Shown here: in pieces, positions 17,896 to 27,176 of the stretch | Layout of the letters: each line of letters begins with the position of its first letter | Position numbering within the stretch: the stretch's first letter is position 1 | Source of the DNA: Paenibacillus albidus | Lineage (GTDB): Bacteria > Bacillota > Bacilli > Paenibacillales > Paenibacillaceae | Reading direction: 5' to 3' | Length of the DNA: 64,000 nt | Assembly (NCBI RefSeq): GCF_014644435.1 | Contig: NZ_BMKR01000015.1 | Location: forward strand, 94,050-158,049 | The notes under the pieces: generated by a model | Seen by the model: only the letters and a program-made list of their open reading frames with translations | Told to the model about the DNA's origin: nothing | Databases searched by the model: none | Made by a program: the position numbers and the translations under genes

Positions 17896-18087
17896 CGCTA
17901 CTCCTTCAGTCAGGCAATTATCAATGTTATAGAATGTGAGCTTAAGTTCATTTTAGATGGTCCGATGGTATTTAAATGTATGCTCAAAATTTCCATTTCA
18001 ACATACTCTACCTGCATTGTCAATTACATTCTACATAAAATAGCAGACTTCTACAAAATTCCGAAGAGTCGGACAAAAAAACTTTGG

Positions 18088-18116
18088 TTGATGCTTCGGA
18101 GATGATTTGTCATAAT
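18088..18116 (+). promoter_or_regulatory. SigA-type promoter for the ACT / UPF0210 pair
   Basis: TTGATG, 17 bp, CATAAT. It lies about 65 bp before the TTG start of the ACT gene. Match to consensus is moderate. Confidence 0.5.
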
Positions 18117-18180
18117 AGTTGAATCATTCACTCCGTTAACGCGGCGGACGATTACAGAGTAACTAAGGGGGCTGTTTTAC

Positions 18181-18450
18181 TTGAAAGGAATTATTACCGT
18201 ACTCGGAAAAGACAAAGTGGGAATTATCGCCAAAGTCTGCACCTATCTTGCCGATCATAATGTGAACATTCTGGATATTTCGCAAACCATTGTTCAGGAT
18301 TACTTCAACATGATGATGATTGTGGATGTGTCGGGTCCTTCCAAATCCTTTGAGGAGCTTGTCGAGGATTTACAGAAGGTCGGCGAATCGATCGGCGTGG
18401 AAATCAAGCTGCAGCATGAAGATATATTTAACATTATGCACCGGATATAA
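18181..18450 (+). CDS. ACT-domain protein, UPF0237 family
   Basis: 89 residues forming one ACT domain (GIITVLGKDKVGIIAKVC at the start, then NVNILDISQTI). ACT domains bind small ligands, often amino acids, and regulate enzymes. The TTG start follows AAGGGGG. The gene is 27 bp before a UPF0210 gene; this pairing is common across Firmicutes and suggests the two products work together, perhaps with the ACT protein as regulatory subunit. Confidence 0.93.
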   Translation: MKGIITVLGKDKVGIIAKVCTYLADHNVNILDISQTIVQDYFNMMMIVDVSGPSKSFEELVEDLQKVGESIGVEIKLQHEDIFNIMHRI

Positions 18451-18477
18451 GGAGCAGAGCAAAGGAGCAAATGCCAT

Positions 18478-19836
18478 ATGATTTCAATCGTAGAAGTGCA
18501 GGAAACCAATAAAATGATCCGTGAAATGAACCTGGATGTGCGTACAATTACGATGGGCATCAGCCTGATGGACTGCGCCCATACGGATATGCGGACCTTC
18601 AACCAGAATGTGTATGACAAAATCACCCGCTCCGCCGAAAAACTGGTCAAAACAGGAGAAGAGCTGGAGCGCCAATTCGGCGTGCCGATTGTCAACAAGC
18701 GGATATCCGTCACCCCGATTGCGATAGCTGCGGGTTCTGTGCATACCGATACTTATGTCCCGGTGGCAGAAGCACTGGACCGCGCCGCCAAAGAGGTTGG
18801 CGTGAACTTCATCGGCGGTTTCTCTGCCCTTGTACAGAAGGGCTGCACCAAAGGTGACCGGATTCTGATCGAAAGTATCCCCGAAGCCCTGGCGGTCACC
18901 GAACGGGTCTGCTCTTCGGTTAATGTCGGCTCCTCCCGCAGCGGCATCAATATGGATGCCGTCAAGCTGATGGGCGACATCATCATCCAGACCGCGGAAC
19001 GGACCAAGGACCGCGATTCCATCGGCTGTGCGAAGCTGGTTGTATTCTGCAATGCGGTTGAGGACAACCCCTTTATGGCTGGCGCGTTTCACGGTGTCGG
19101 TGAACGGGAATGCGTGATTAACGTCGGCGTCAGCGGACCGGGTGTGATCAAGCGGGCTTTGGAGGAAGTCAGGGGACAGGATTTCGAGACTTTGTGCGAG
19201 ACCATCAAACGGACGGCGTTCAAAGTAACCCGGGTCGGCCAGCTGGTTGCACAGGAAGCGTCGAAAAGAATGGGCGTTCCTTTCGGAATTATCGACTTGT
19301 CCCTCGCCCCCACGCCGCTGATCGGCGATTCCATCGCAGAGATCTTTCAGGTAATGGGCCTGGAGGAAGCCGGTGCACCGGGAACAACGGCCGCACTGGC
19401 CATCCTGAACGACAATGTGAAGAAAGGCGGGGTCATGGCGTCCTCCTATGTCGGCGGACTCAGCGGAGCCTTCATCCCGGTCAGCGAAGACCACGGGATG
19501 ATCCAGGCGGTTCAGCGCGGTGCCCTTACGCTCGAGAAGCTGGAGGCGATGACCTGCGTATGCTCCGTCGGGCTCGATATGATTGCCATTCCGGGCAGCA
19601 CCAGCAAGGAGACGCTCTCCGGCATCATCGCCGATGAGGCGGCTATAGGCATGGTCAACAATAAGACCACCGCAGTTCGCCTGATTCCCGTGATCGGCAA
19701 GGATGTAGGCGAGATGGTCGAATTCGGCGGACTGCTGGGCTACGCGCCGGTCATGGCCGTGAACAGCTTCGACTGCTCGGGCTTTGTGAACCGGGGCGGC
19801 CGGATACCGGCGCCGATTCACAGCTTTAAGAATTAA
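18478..19836 (+). CDS. UPF0210 (PFL / DUF711) family protein
   Basis: 452 residues, the full family length. Distinctive stretches include ITMGISLMDCAH, SVHTDTYVPVA and GLDMIAIPGSTS. The fold is related to glycyl-radical enzymes of the pyruvate formate-lyase class, but I see no glycyl-radical motif at the C terminus and the reaction is unknown. AAAGGAGC precedes the ATG. Second gene after the ACT protein. No close terminator; the next strong hairpin is at 20177-20215. Confidence 0.92.
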   Translation: MISIVEVQETNKMIREMNLDVRTITMGISLMDCAHTDMRTFNQNVYDKITRSAEKLVKTGEELERQFGVPIVNKRISVTPIAIAAGSVHTDTYVPVAEALDRAAKEVGVNFIGGFSALVQKGCTKGDRILIESIPEALAVTERVCSSVNVGSSRSGINMDAVKLMGDIIIQTAERTKDRDSIGCAKLVVFCNAVEDNPFMAGAFHGVGERECVINVGVSGPGVIKRALEEVRGQDFETLCETIKRTAFKVTRVGQLVAQEASKRMGVPFGIIDLSLAPTPLIGDSIAEIFQVMGLEEAGAPGTTAALAILNDNVKKGGVMASSYVGGLSGAFIPVSEDHGMIQAVQRGALTLEKLEAMTCVCSVGLDMIAIPGSTSKETLSGIIADEAAIGMVNNKTTAVRLIPVIGKDVGEMVEFGGLLGYAPVMAVNSFDCSGFVNRGGRIPAPIHSFKN

Positions 19837-19861
19837 GGTGTTAAGGGCGACGGGCTTCAAA

Positions 19862-19899
19862 GTTAGGAGTTAGGAGTTAGAAGTTAGGAGTTAGGAGTT
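19862..19899. repeat. 7-bp tandem repeat (GTTAGGA)
   Basis: Five consecutive heptamers GTTAGGA, one with a GTTAGAA variant, sit 25 bp after the UPF0210 stop codon. Such heptamers are prone to slippage and may vary between strains. Confidence 0.85.
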
Positions 19900-19948
19900 A
19901 CTGGCTACAAGCAGTATATGAGCACGGTCAAGTTCATTGCCTCGACCG

Positions 19949-20141
19949 TTTGAGTGTATTTTGTACATCAGGTAGCGAGTAGATCATGCTGATTCCCGAT
20001 TTGAGTGTATTTTGTGCATCAAAAAAAGCAAGAAATACCGAAGAACACCCTTTTTATATAATCCTGCTGTACGAAATACATCAGGACGCAGTTTCAAGCG
20101 TTTTGAGTGCGATTCTGCTGCACTAAATACATTAGATTGCC
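19949..20141. repeat. Degenerate 22-bp motif, two direct and two inverted copies
   Basis: Two direct copies (19949-19970, 20000-20021; 21 of 22 bases equal) share TTTGAGTGTATTTTGT. Two more diverged copies in the other orientation (about 20066-20086 and 20118-20138) keep TGCTGYAC and AAATACA. No reading frame of note is present in 19837-20305, which otherwise holds the heptamer repeat and a terminator. Confidence 0.65.
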
Positions 20142-20176
20142 TTGCAGCCGGGCACCATAGGTCTCAGAACAGCAAC

Positions 20177-20215
20177 AAGAACCCTGCATCCCTTCTACCG
20201 GGACGCAGGGTTCTT
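20177..20215. terminator. Strong bidirectional terminator
   Basis: AAGAACCCTGC-a-TCCC pairs with GGGA-c-GCAGGGTTCTT. It stands between the UPF0210 gene and the convergent sigma factor gene and can serve both. Confidence 0.85.
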
Positions 20216-20305
20216 TAGCTTACGGCTAGCCAATCTTCCCCTTCAGGGGAAATGTCCGATTAGCCACCCGCGGTATACACTTTACCTACATCGTCAGAAA
20301 CCCAT

Positions 20306-21229
20306 TCACCTATCTATTCGACCTAACTTCTCCGGGTTAAGCATCAGGTACAGCGCCTGGACCCGCGCTCCCGAGATGTCGAGGCATAACACCCCTTTGA
20401 CCTCCCCGTGCTGGTAAAATACCAGATTGGGTTCACCGTTGATGATGGCAGGCACAACCTCCCATTCGCGCAGGTTGTACAGCACCCGGCGCGAGGTCAG
20501 CAGCGCGAGTACGCCTTTGCGGCCGTTCATTGGCCGCAGAACAGTGTGCACCCGGCCGCCGCCATCGGCTACAAGCACCGGCTGCTCGGCCAGCAGCTCC
20601 AGCATGCCGCTGACATCATAGGCGGCAAAAGCGGAGACGAACCGCTTCAGCAGCGCTTCTCTTGCAGGTGCAAGCGAAGTGCTGCCCGGCTCCGCGCCGT
20701 GCAGCGGCTGGAGGTTCCGCTTGGCGCGGCTGAAAATTTTGCGGCAATTGGCTTCGGCTTTGCCCAGCATTTCGGCAATGGCATCATAGTCATACTCGAA
20801 GACTTCACGCAGCACAAATACCGCCCTCTCCGTTGGCGTCAGCCGCTCCAGCAGCACCAAAAACGCATAGGATAACGTATCCTTGCGTTCCATAAGTGCT
20901 TCCGGCCCGTTGTAATGCTCCGAGATCGGCTCGGGCAGCCACTCCCCGGCATAGGTCTCCCTTCGGCTGCGCGCCGAACTCAGGATATTCAGGCAGCGGT
21001 TGGTAATGCCTTTGGCGATATAAGCCTTCACATTTACAATCCCGCTCCGGTCCCGCCGCGCCAGCTCCGCGAAGCAGTCCTGCACAGCGTCCTCGGCATC
21101 CGCCACCGTGCCGAGCATCCGGTAAGCAATAGAGAAGGCATACCTTTTATAATCAAGGTACAGCTCCTCTATTCCCGGCTGTTCCGGCAGCGGAGGGCTG
21201 CCTTGAGTATTGTTATCGAATTCCGTCAA
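20306..21229 (-). CDS. ECF sigma factor of group ECF41 with SnoaL-like extension
   Basis: About 307 residues from a TTG at 21229, chosen because GAGGAGGA is 6 nt upstream. Sigma-2 (YRMLGTVADAEDAVQ) and sigma-4 (LLERLTPTERAVFVLREVF) are followed by a roughly 110-residue SnoaL-like domain. The three hallmarks of ECF41 are present: WLPEP between the sigma domains, DGGGR in the extension and NPEKL near the end. In this group the C-terminal extension replaces an anti-sigma factor. It is 37 bp after the decarboxylase-family gene, the usual ECF41 partner. Confidence 0.92.
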   Translation of the reverse strand: MTEFDNNTQGSPPLPEQPGIEELYLDYKRYAFSIAYRMLGTVADAEDAVQDCFAELARRDRSGIVNVKAYIAKGITNRCLNILSSARSRRETYAGEWLPEPISEHYNGPEALMERKDTLSYAFLVLLERLTPTERAVFVLREVFEYDYDAIAEMLGKAEANCRKIFSRAKRNLQPLHGAEPGSTSLAPAREALLKRFVSAFAAYDVSGMLELLAEQPVLVADGGGRVHTVLRPMNGRKGVLALLTSRRVLYNLREWEVVPAIINGEPNLVFYQHGEVKGVLCLDISGARVQALYLMLNPEKLGRIDR

Positions 21230-21266
21230 TTCGCTTCCTCCTCTGCCGTCCTGCCTGGGCCTGTTG

Positions 21267-21722
21267 TTATTTGGCGTCAAAACAACCGGGGAACATGCCG
21301 GTGGAGATGGCAATCCGGTTCCAGCTGTTGATGGTGTTAACCGCCATAATCAGATCCATATACTCACTTTCGCTGACAAACTCCCGTACTTTATGATACA
21401 AAACGTCCGGGACCCCCTGATGCGAAATTTGGGTCACCGCTTCGGTGAGTTCTATAACAGCCCGCTCCTTGTCCGTGTACAAATGCGGGACCTCTCTCCA
21501 GACACTCAGCAGCAGAATCCGGTCACTGTGATCCCCAAGCTTCAGCATGTCCTTGGCGTGCATTTCGAGGCAATAGGCGCACCCGTTGATTTGTGATGCC
21601 CGGAGCTTAATCAGCTCATACAGCACCTTATCCGTAACATGGCTGCCTGCATACTCCTCAAGTGCCATCATTGCTCGAAAGGCCGCTCCATTGGCCTTGG
21701 TGTGATTAAATCTCAAACTCAT
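21267..21722 (-). CDS. Carboxymuconolactone decarboxylase / AhpD-like protein
   Basis: 151 residues from the ATG at 21722 (AAGGAGG 9 nt upstream; an in-frame start further up is unlikely). It carries the CxxC-x3-H redox site at C48, C51 and H55 (INGCAYCLEMH), as in AhpD alkylhydroperoxidases. The gene is the first of an operon with the ECF41 sigma factor, and an ECF41-type promoter precedes it. A role in peroxide or electrophile handling is inferred from the motif; the substrate is unknown. Confidence 0.92.
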   Translation of the reverse strand: MSLRFNHTKANGAAFRAMMALEEYAGSHVTDKVLYELIKLRASQINGCAYCLEMHAKDMLKLGDHSDRILLLSVWREVPHLYTDKERAVIELTEAVTQISHQGVPDVLYHKVREFVSESEYMDLIMAVNTINSWNRIAISTGMFPGCFDAK

Positions 21723-21756
21723 ATTCGTCGCCTCCTTATGATGTGTACATAGAGAA

Positions 21757-21783
21757 GACAACGCAGCAGGCAAATTTGTGACA
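21757..21783 (-). promoter_or_regulatory. ECF41-type promoter
   Basis: On the minus strand TGTCACA at 21783-21777 is followed downstream by CGTTGTC at 21763-21757. TGTCACA is the known -35 signature of ECF41 promoters. It lies 55 bp before the start of the decarboxylase-family gene, so the sigma factor probably drives its own operon. The -10 match to CGTC is imperfect. Confidence 0.65.
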
Positions 21784-21791
21784 CATGAGCT

Positions 21792-22508
21792 TCAACTATT
21801 TTGGCGGACACAGCCTAACGCCTCCAGAAATCTTATGATTGCACCAGACAGGAATTCCCCGGGTTCAAAAAACACCGCCACCTCAAGGCGGTAAGCATAG
21901 TTAAAACGGATGCCTCCTCCAATGTCCTGCAGGAAAAGCTGGCCGCTGTGCGGCGTCTCCAGCCACAGATCCGCACCAAACCGTTCACGGCACAGCAGTG
22001 CCAGTTCTTCCAGCGTCAGGCTCCCGTCCTTCAAATGCAGAAAAAGATGCTGCTTCCGGTTGTTCCATGGATCAAAATAGGAAATCCCGGGGTACTCATT
22101 TCCATAGTGGTCACTGATGAGCCGGTCCAGGATTGCCGTGAAATCCGGACCGGTGATTCCGCTCCATGTAATTTCCTCGGAATGGCGGGGCAGCCACAAC
22201 AGCCCTTCCACCGCCGGATGCAGCGCCACGAAATCACCATCTATAGTGGTAGCGCTGACCACACATTCGGCGATCTGCTCCCGGCTGACCGGACTTTCCT
22301 CCCCATGCTCCCAGAGATCATATTCGGCAAATTCCTGCAAAACTTCCGCATCCGGCAAGCTGATGTTAATTAGCCCCCGATAGGTCCCCTGCCCGCATTC
22401 ACTCAGGAAACGGCGGTACGACTCCGGCAGCTTCACCCGGGTACTCTGCTCACAAGCCTTCAACTCCGCATCCTGCACCGGTTTGAGGTGAGTGGATAGG
22501 ATATACAT
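21792..22508 (-). CDS. SMI1/KNR4 family protein
   Basis: About 238 residues from the ATG at 22508, which has AGGGAG 9 nt upstream. The SMI1/KNR4 (SUKH) signature is near the N terminus: LPESYRRFLSECGQGTYRG. SUKH proteins often serve as immunity proteins against polymorphic toxins. No toxin gene is adjacent, so the role here is open; the C-terminal half (about 150-238) is not recognised. Its stop is just upstream of the ECF41-type promoter. Confidence 0.8.
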   Translation of the reverse strand: MYILSTHLKPVQDAELKACEQSTRVKLPESYRRFLSECGQGTYRGLINISLPDAEVLQEFAEYDLWEHGEESPVSREQIAECVVSATTIDGDFVALHPAVEGLLWLPRHSEEITWSGITGPDFTAILDRLISDHYGNEYPGISYFDPWNNRKQHLFLHLKDGSLTLEELALLCRERFGADLWLETPHSGQLFLQDIGGGIRFNYAYRLEVAVFFEPGEFLSGAIIRFLEALGCVRQNS

Positions 22509-22676
22509 ATTACTGCTCTCCCTTAACCAAATTTCCCATTCCGGGAAGGTTATCAAAGTAGGCTAAACCCTCAATACTATCCATTATTATGATATATCTT
22601 AACAAAAACAAGCAGCCCGGCCATTTTTCTTTCAATTCACCTCGGACAAAAGGTGGCTAAACTTCCTAACCACAAC

Positions 22677-22712
22677 AACAAACACCCCGGACCGATGTCC
22701 AGGGTGTTTGTT
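22677..22712. terminator. Terminator of the adenine deaminase operon
   Basis: AACAAACACCC-c-GGAC / GTCC-a-GGGTGTTTGTT, loop of 4. It follows the ade stop codon on the minus strand and ends the six-gene operon. Confidence 0.8.
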
Positions 22713-22730
22713 CCTTCCTCAATGCCTATT

Positions 22731-24458
22731 CTAGTTCCCGCGCTCCGCCAGCGGAAACAGCAGCGGCACAACTTTGCCCGCACCGACATCAATCAGGCCA
22801 AGGTCGGTGATTTTCAGTGCCGGGCTGACCGGCAGGGAATGCGTGCTGATGGACATGATCGGGTTGTAGTGGTTATACCCGAGCGACTCCATCGCTGTAC
22901 GCAGCGCCAGCACCTTCTCCGCTGTCTCCGCAAGCGGCGCTTCGGTAAGGATGCCGCCGACCGGGAGATCCAGCGCAGCCAGCACCTTGCCGTCACAGAC
23001 CACACAGAAGCCGCCCTGGCTGGCAATGACAGCATTGGCCGCTACAGCCATGTCTTCGGGATTATGGCCGACGACAAGCAAATTGTGGTTGTCGTGCGAA
23101 TAGGTGGTGGCAATCGCTCCGCGCTTGATGGTATCCCCGCCGATTAAGCCGTAAGCACGGTTGCCATTTTTGCCGTAGCGCTCGAAGGTGGCGATCAGGC
23201 CATAACCGCTGTCCTGCCACTCCAGCAGCCCGCCCGACACGTGAACCTCACCATGTTTCTCCTCGGTGAAGGTAGATACATTATTGACCATCATCACCCG
23301 GCAACCGTAGGGTCCATCCGGAAGCTCCGGCCGGACAACGAAGTCGGCCGGAGTCACCGGATCCAGCTTCACACTTTCATAGAAATGTGCCGGGAATTGC
23401 GGGGCCTCTACCCGCTGCAGCACTGGATGGCGGCGGTCAAACACCTGTACCCCCCGCTTATAGACACTGTCCAGCTCAAAGCTGTTCAAATCGGACAGCA
23501 GCACAAAGTCTGCCACCTTGTTCGGGGCAATGACACCACGGTCGCCCAGCTTCATTCGCTTGGCCGGGGTGTAGGTAGCGGCATATACCGCGTCCTCCGG
23601 CAACATGCCCATGGCAATCGCCTTGCGTACCAGATGGTCGAGGTGGCCGGTCGCTACGAGCGAATCGGTCATGACATCGTCAGTCACGAAACAAAAATGC
23701 TCAGCGACCGGATGCCGGATCAGATAGTCCATGACTTCCGGGGTCATCGACTTCTCCTGAATTTCGATGAACATCCCGGCCGCGATCCGGGCCGTCAGCC
23801 CTTCAATGCTCTGATGGGTATGGTCCGAATCAATGCCGGCATAGATCAGGCGATGCAGATCCAGGTCCAGCAGCTTCGGGGTATGCCCTTCGATCACGAG
23901 CTGCGGATAATGCGAGCGGGTGTGCTGGAGGATGCGGTTGCTTTTGCCTTCCGGGTCACGGATCACATCGACGTAGTTCATCACTTCGCCGAGGCAGATC
24001 ATTTTTTCCGTCGCCATCAACCGGTCAATATCTTCGATTTCAATCGAACCCCCGGTCGTCTCGAGCTGGGTCGCGGGCACAGAGCTAGGAATCGCATAGA
24101 ACATATCGACAACACAATCCCGGCTGGCCCGGATCATCTCATGCACACCCTCGACGCCGAACACATTGGCCATCTCATGCGGCTCTGGCACGATAGACGT
24201 CACCCCGTGGCGCAAAATCCCATAGGAGAACGTCTGCGGAGTAATCATCGTGCTTTCGATATGCAGATGAATATCGATCAGGCCGGGAATCATGTACCTG
24301 CCTTCCCCGTCGATCCTCTCCGCAGCTTCAAAGGTCTCGGCCCCCAGCGGTCCAATGTACAGAAACCGCCCGTCTTTTACGGCGACATTGGCCGTTTCAA
24401 ATCTTTTATAGTAACTGTTGTATACCTTCACATTCAGCAGCAGTTGATCTGTAGTCAT
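22731..24458 (-). CDS. ade: Adenine deaminase
   Basis: Amidohydrolase that converts adenine to hypoxanthine and ammonia. 575 residues. Metal-site motifs include DIHLHIEST, VIEGHTP, GIDSDHTHQS and FVTDDVMTDS; the C-terminal adenine-deaminase domain contains YSHDNHNLLVVG. AAGGAG precedes the ATG. It is the last gene of an operon that brings in a ligand by ABC transport and contains a nucleoside hydrolase, so it should act on adenine released in the cell. Confidence 0.94.
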   Translation of the reverse strand: MTTDQLLLNVKVYNSYYKRFETANVAVKDGRFLYIGPLGAETFEAAERIDGEGRYMIPGLIDIHLHIESTMITPQTFSYGILRHGVTSIVPEPHEMANVFGVEGVHEMIRASRDCVVDMFYAIPSSVPATQLETTGGSIEIEDIDRLMATEKMICLGEVMNYVDVIRDPEGKSNRILQHTRSHYPQLVIEGHTPKLLDLDLHRLIYAGIDSDHTHQSIEGLTARIAAGMFIEIQEKSMTPEVMDYLIRHPVAEHFCFVTDDVMTDSLVATGHLDHLVRKAIAMGMLPEDAVYAATYTPAKRMKLGDRGVIAPNKVADFVLLSDLNSFELDSVYKRGVQVFDRRHPVLQRVEAPQFPAHFYESVKLDPVTPADFVVRPELPDGPYGCRVMMVNNVSTFTEEKHGEVHVSGGLLEWQDSGYGLIATFERYGKNGNRAYGLIGGDTIKRGAIATTYSHDNHNLLVVGHNPEDMAVAANAVIASQGGFCVVCDGKVLAALDLPVGGILTEAPLAETAEKVLALRTAMESLGYNHYNPIMSISTHSLPVSPALKITDLGLIDVGAGKVVPLLFPLAERGN

Positions 24459-24481
24459 CTTGTATACTCCTTATGGATGCG

Positions 24482-25546
24482 TTACGGCACCAGCACCAGC
24501 TTTTCTTTTGGAAAATAAACCGTGACCTCTTCCCCTTGCCGGAAAGGATCATTCATCTCCTGGTTGACGGTAAATACGCCAAGCTCTGTCTGTACCTGAT
24601 ACTGGTAGCTGCGGCCAAGATACGTGCTGACCTGCACCGTTCCGGTTAATGTGTTGCCCTCGACGTCAAGGTCCGGCATGCTGCCGTACAGCTGCAGATC
24701 GTCGGGACGGATTGCCCCGGTCAGTCCCTGGTTCCCGGCCCCATCGGCACGTTTGGCTGCCCGGAACTGCAGGGCTCCGCGGGACAGCTCAATATCGGCA
24801 CCTTCATCCTTGCGGCCCTCAAACGAAATAAAGTTCCCAAACCCGATAAACCGGGCCACGTATTCACTGGCCGGGTATTTGAAGATGGCTGTCGGATGGT
24901 CCAACTGCTCGATTTTGCCTTTGTTCATTACGGCCACCTGATCCGAGATGGAGAAACACTCCTCCTGGTCATGCGAGACGTATACGGTGGTAATACCCAG
25001 CTCCTGCTGAATCCGGCGGATCTCTACCCGCATGTTGACGCGAAGGTTGGCGTCCAGATTGCTGAGCGGCTCATCGAACAGCAGCAGATCCGGCTCGATC
25101 ACCAGCGCCCTGGCGATGGCCACCCGCTGGCGTTGTCCGCCGGACAGGGCACCCGGCAATCTTTTCTCGAACCCTTCCAGACTGACAATTTCCAGCATCC
25201 GGGTCACCCGTTTCTTCACATCGGCTTCCTTCAGCTTGCGCAGTCTGAGGCCAAACGCCACATTGTCATAGACCGTCATATGCGGGAACAACGCATAGCT
25301 CTGGAACACAAAGCCGAAATTGCGTTTGTCTACAGGAACCTTGGTGTAATCCTTGCCGGCGAACATGAACTTGCCCTGCTCCGCATTCAGGAACCCTGCG
25401 ATCAGGCGCAAGGTCGTCGTTTTGCCGCAGCCGCTGGGTCCGAGGAGGGACAGAAGCTGCCCTTTTTCAAGCTGCAGATTGAAATTCTCCAATATAAAGT
25501 GGTTGTCGTAAGCAACCGCTACATTTTCCAGGCTTAAGAGTGCCAT
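24482..25546 (-). CDS. ABC transporter ATP-binding protein, PotA/FbpC class
   Basis: 354 residues with Walker A GPSGCGKTT, signature ALSGGQRQR, Walker B LLLFDEPLSNLD and a C-terminal TOBE region from about 235. It energises the two permeases encoded just upstream. By sequence the class imports polyamines, iron or similar solutes; in this operon a purine or nucleoside ligand is the natural inference. GGAGG stands before the ATG; spacing to the upstream permease is 15 bp. Confidence 0.92.
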   Translation of the reverse strand: MALLSLENVAVAYDNHFILENFNLQLEKGQLLSLLGPSGCGKTTTLRLIAGFLNAEQGKFMFAGKDYTKVPVDKRNFGFVFQSYALFPHMTVYDNVAFGLRLRKLKEADVKKRVTRMLEIVSLEGFEKRLPGALSGGQRQRVAIARALVIEPDLLLFDEPLSNLDANLRVNMRVEIRRIQQELGITTVYVSHDQEECFSISDQVAVMNKGKIEQLDHPTAIFKYPASEYVARFIGFGNFISFEGRKDEGADIELSRGALQFRAAKRADGAGNQGLTGAIRPDDLQLYGSMPDLDVEGNTLTGTVQVSTYLGRSYQYQVQTELGVFTVNQEMNDPFRQGEEVTVYFPKEKLVLVP

Positions 25547-25561
25547 TTCGTCAAACCTCCG

Positions 25562-26350
25562 TTATCGTTTCGTAAAATAGGCGAAACCCATCAGCCGCTC
25601 AATGATGAACATCAAGGCTGCGGTCAACACCATCAGAATGACCGAAATGGCCGCAATCGTCGGATCAAAATAATTCTGCACATAGGTCAGCATCTGAATC
25701 GGCAGCGTGCTTACTCCCGGGCCGGTCATAAATACGGAAATATCGACATTGTTGAAGGACTCCAGGAACGCAATCAGAATCGCGGCGAGAATCCCCGAAC
25801 GGATATTGGGCAGGACTACTTTGAAAAAAGTGTACAATCGGCTGGCACCCAGGCTCTGTGCCGCCTCTTCCACGGCAAAATCAAAGTTCTGCAGGCTTGA
25901 AGCAATGACCCGGATAATGAAAGGCAGCATAATCACGGTATGTCCGATCAAGAGTCCCGTATAGATGGGCAACCCGTAGACCACGATGAGATAGCGGAGC
26001 AGGGTGAAGCCGAGCACGATTCCGGGAATCAGCACCGGCGACAGAAACAGCGCATTCAATGTGTCCCGCCCGCGGAATTTAAAGCGGCTGAGCGCATAGG
26101 CAGCGGGCACACCCAGCAGCAGCGCCAGCAGGTTGCCCAGCATGGAGACAATGATCGAAGTCTTGAACGTCTCCATGAACATACTGACCTCAAAAATATT
26201 TTTGTACCAGCGCAGTGAAAAGCCCTCCGGGGGGAATTTCAGGACGGTACCCGGCTCAAAGGAAGTCACGGAAATAATAACGAGCGGGCCCAGCAAAAAT
26301 ATAAAGACCAGCAGCGTGTACAAAGACAAAACGCGGCTATTTTCCTTCAT
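25562..26350 (-). CDS. ABC transporter permease, PotC class
   Basis: 262 residues with six predicted membrane helices and the inner EAA loop EEAAQSLGASRLYTFFKVVLP. It forms half of the import channel with the preceding permease. Only 4 bp separate the two genes; AAGGGG is 7 nt before the ATG. Confidence 0.92.
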   Translation of the reverse strand: MKENSRVLSLYTLLVFIFLLGPLVIISVTSFEPGTVLKFPPEGFSLRWYKNIFEVSMFMETFKTSIIVSMLGNLLALLLGVPAAYALSRFKFRGRDTLNALFLSPVLIPGIVLGFTLLRYLIVVYGLPIYTGLLIGHTVIMLPFIIRVIASSLQNFDFAVEEAAQSLGASRLYTFFKVVLPNIRSGILAAILIAFLESFNNVDISVFMTGPGVSTLPIQMLTYVQNYFDPTIAAISVILMVLTAALMFIIERLMGFAYFTKR

Positions 26351-26354
26351 GTTC

Positions 26355-27176
26355 TCACCCCTTCGGATTTAAGCGGTTCGCCCAGGCATTCATCAGGCCA
26401 ACGACCACAAATGTAATGACAATCATGATGACGGCAATGACGGAAGCCGCCTGCCAGTCGTTAAGGGTCATCGCGTTCTGGTACAGAAAGGTCGAAATGA
26501 CACGTTCTTTTCCTCCGAGCAGTGCCGGTGTTGTATACGCCGTCAGGCTGCCGACGAAGACCAGAATACCGCCAATGATCAGCCCCGGCACGGTTAGCGG
26601 GAAGGTGATTTTGCGGAAGGCCGTAAAAGAGGAGGCCCCCAGGCTACGTGCCGCCCTGACCAGTTCATAGTCGAGGTTCTCCATCACGCCGAGCAGCGTA
26701 ATAATGATCAGCGGCAGGAACAGATGCACGAGACCAATCATCATTGCTGCCGGGGTATATAAAATATCAAGCGGCTTGTCAATCAGGCCTGTATTCACCA
26801 GGAAGGTGTTGACCAGCCCTTTTTTGCCGAGAATAATCATCCAGCTAAACGAGCGCACGACCGGGCTTGTCAGCAGCGGAAAGATCGACAGCGCCAGCAG
26901 AAAACTCTTCTTGCGTACGCCGGTACGCGAAATATAGTAGGCTGCCGGATAACCGAGCAGCACACACAGCACAGTAGTTACTACACTGACCCGCAAAGTG
27001 GTGAGCAGAATCCGGTTAAAGTAGCCGTCGCGGAAAAAATGCAGGTATCCCTCCAAGGTAAGCTTGCCGTCCTGCACAAATGTCGAGGCAATCGTAAGCA
27101 TGATCGGGATCAGCATGAATACGGTCAGGAACAGCAGTCCCGGCAGCAGCAGCAGATACAAAAATCTTTTGTTCAT
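26355..27176 (-). CDS. ABC transporter permease, PotB class
   Basis: 273 residues, six predicted membrane helices, EAA loop RAARSLGASSFTAFRKITFP. Its ATG overlaps the nucleoside hydrolase stop as ATGA, which points to coupled translation. It is the partner of the PotC-class permease. Confidence 0.92.
   Translation of the reverse strand: MNKRFLYLLLLPGLLFLTVFMLIPIMLTIASTFVQDGKLTLEGYLHFFRDGYFNRILLTTLRVSVVTTVLCVLLGYPAAYYISRTGVRKKSFLLALSIFPLLTSPVVRSFSWMIILGKKGLVNTFLVNTGLIDKPLDILYTPAAMMIGLVHLFLPLIIITLLGVMENLDYELVRAARSLGASSFTAFRKITFPLTVPGLIIGGILVFVGSLTAYTTPALLGGKERVISTFLYQNAMTLNDWQAASVIAVIMIVITFVVVGLMNAWANRLNPKG

Noticed and set aside
18484..19860. 458-codon minus-strand open frame
   Set aside because: It mirrors the UPF0210 gene, whose conserved motifs and ribosome site show the true strand.
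21792..22508. SMI1/KNR4 protein as immunity gene of a toxin system
   Set aside because: No polymorphic toxin, WXG100 or RHS gene is nearby, so a toxin-immunity pair cannot be supported from this window.
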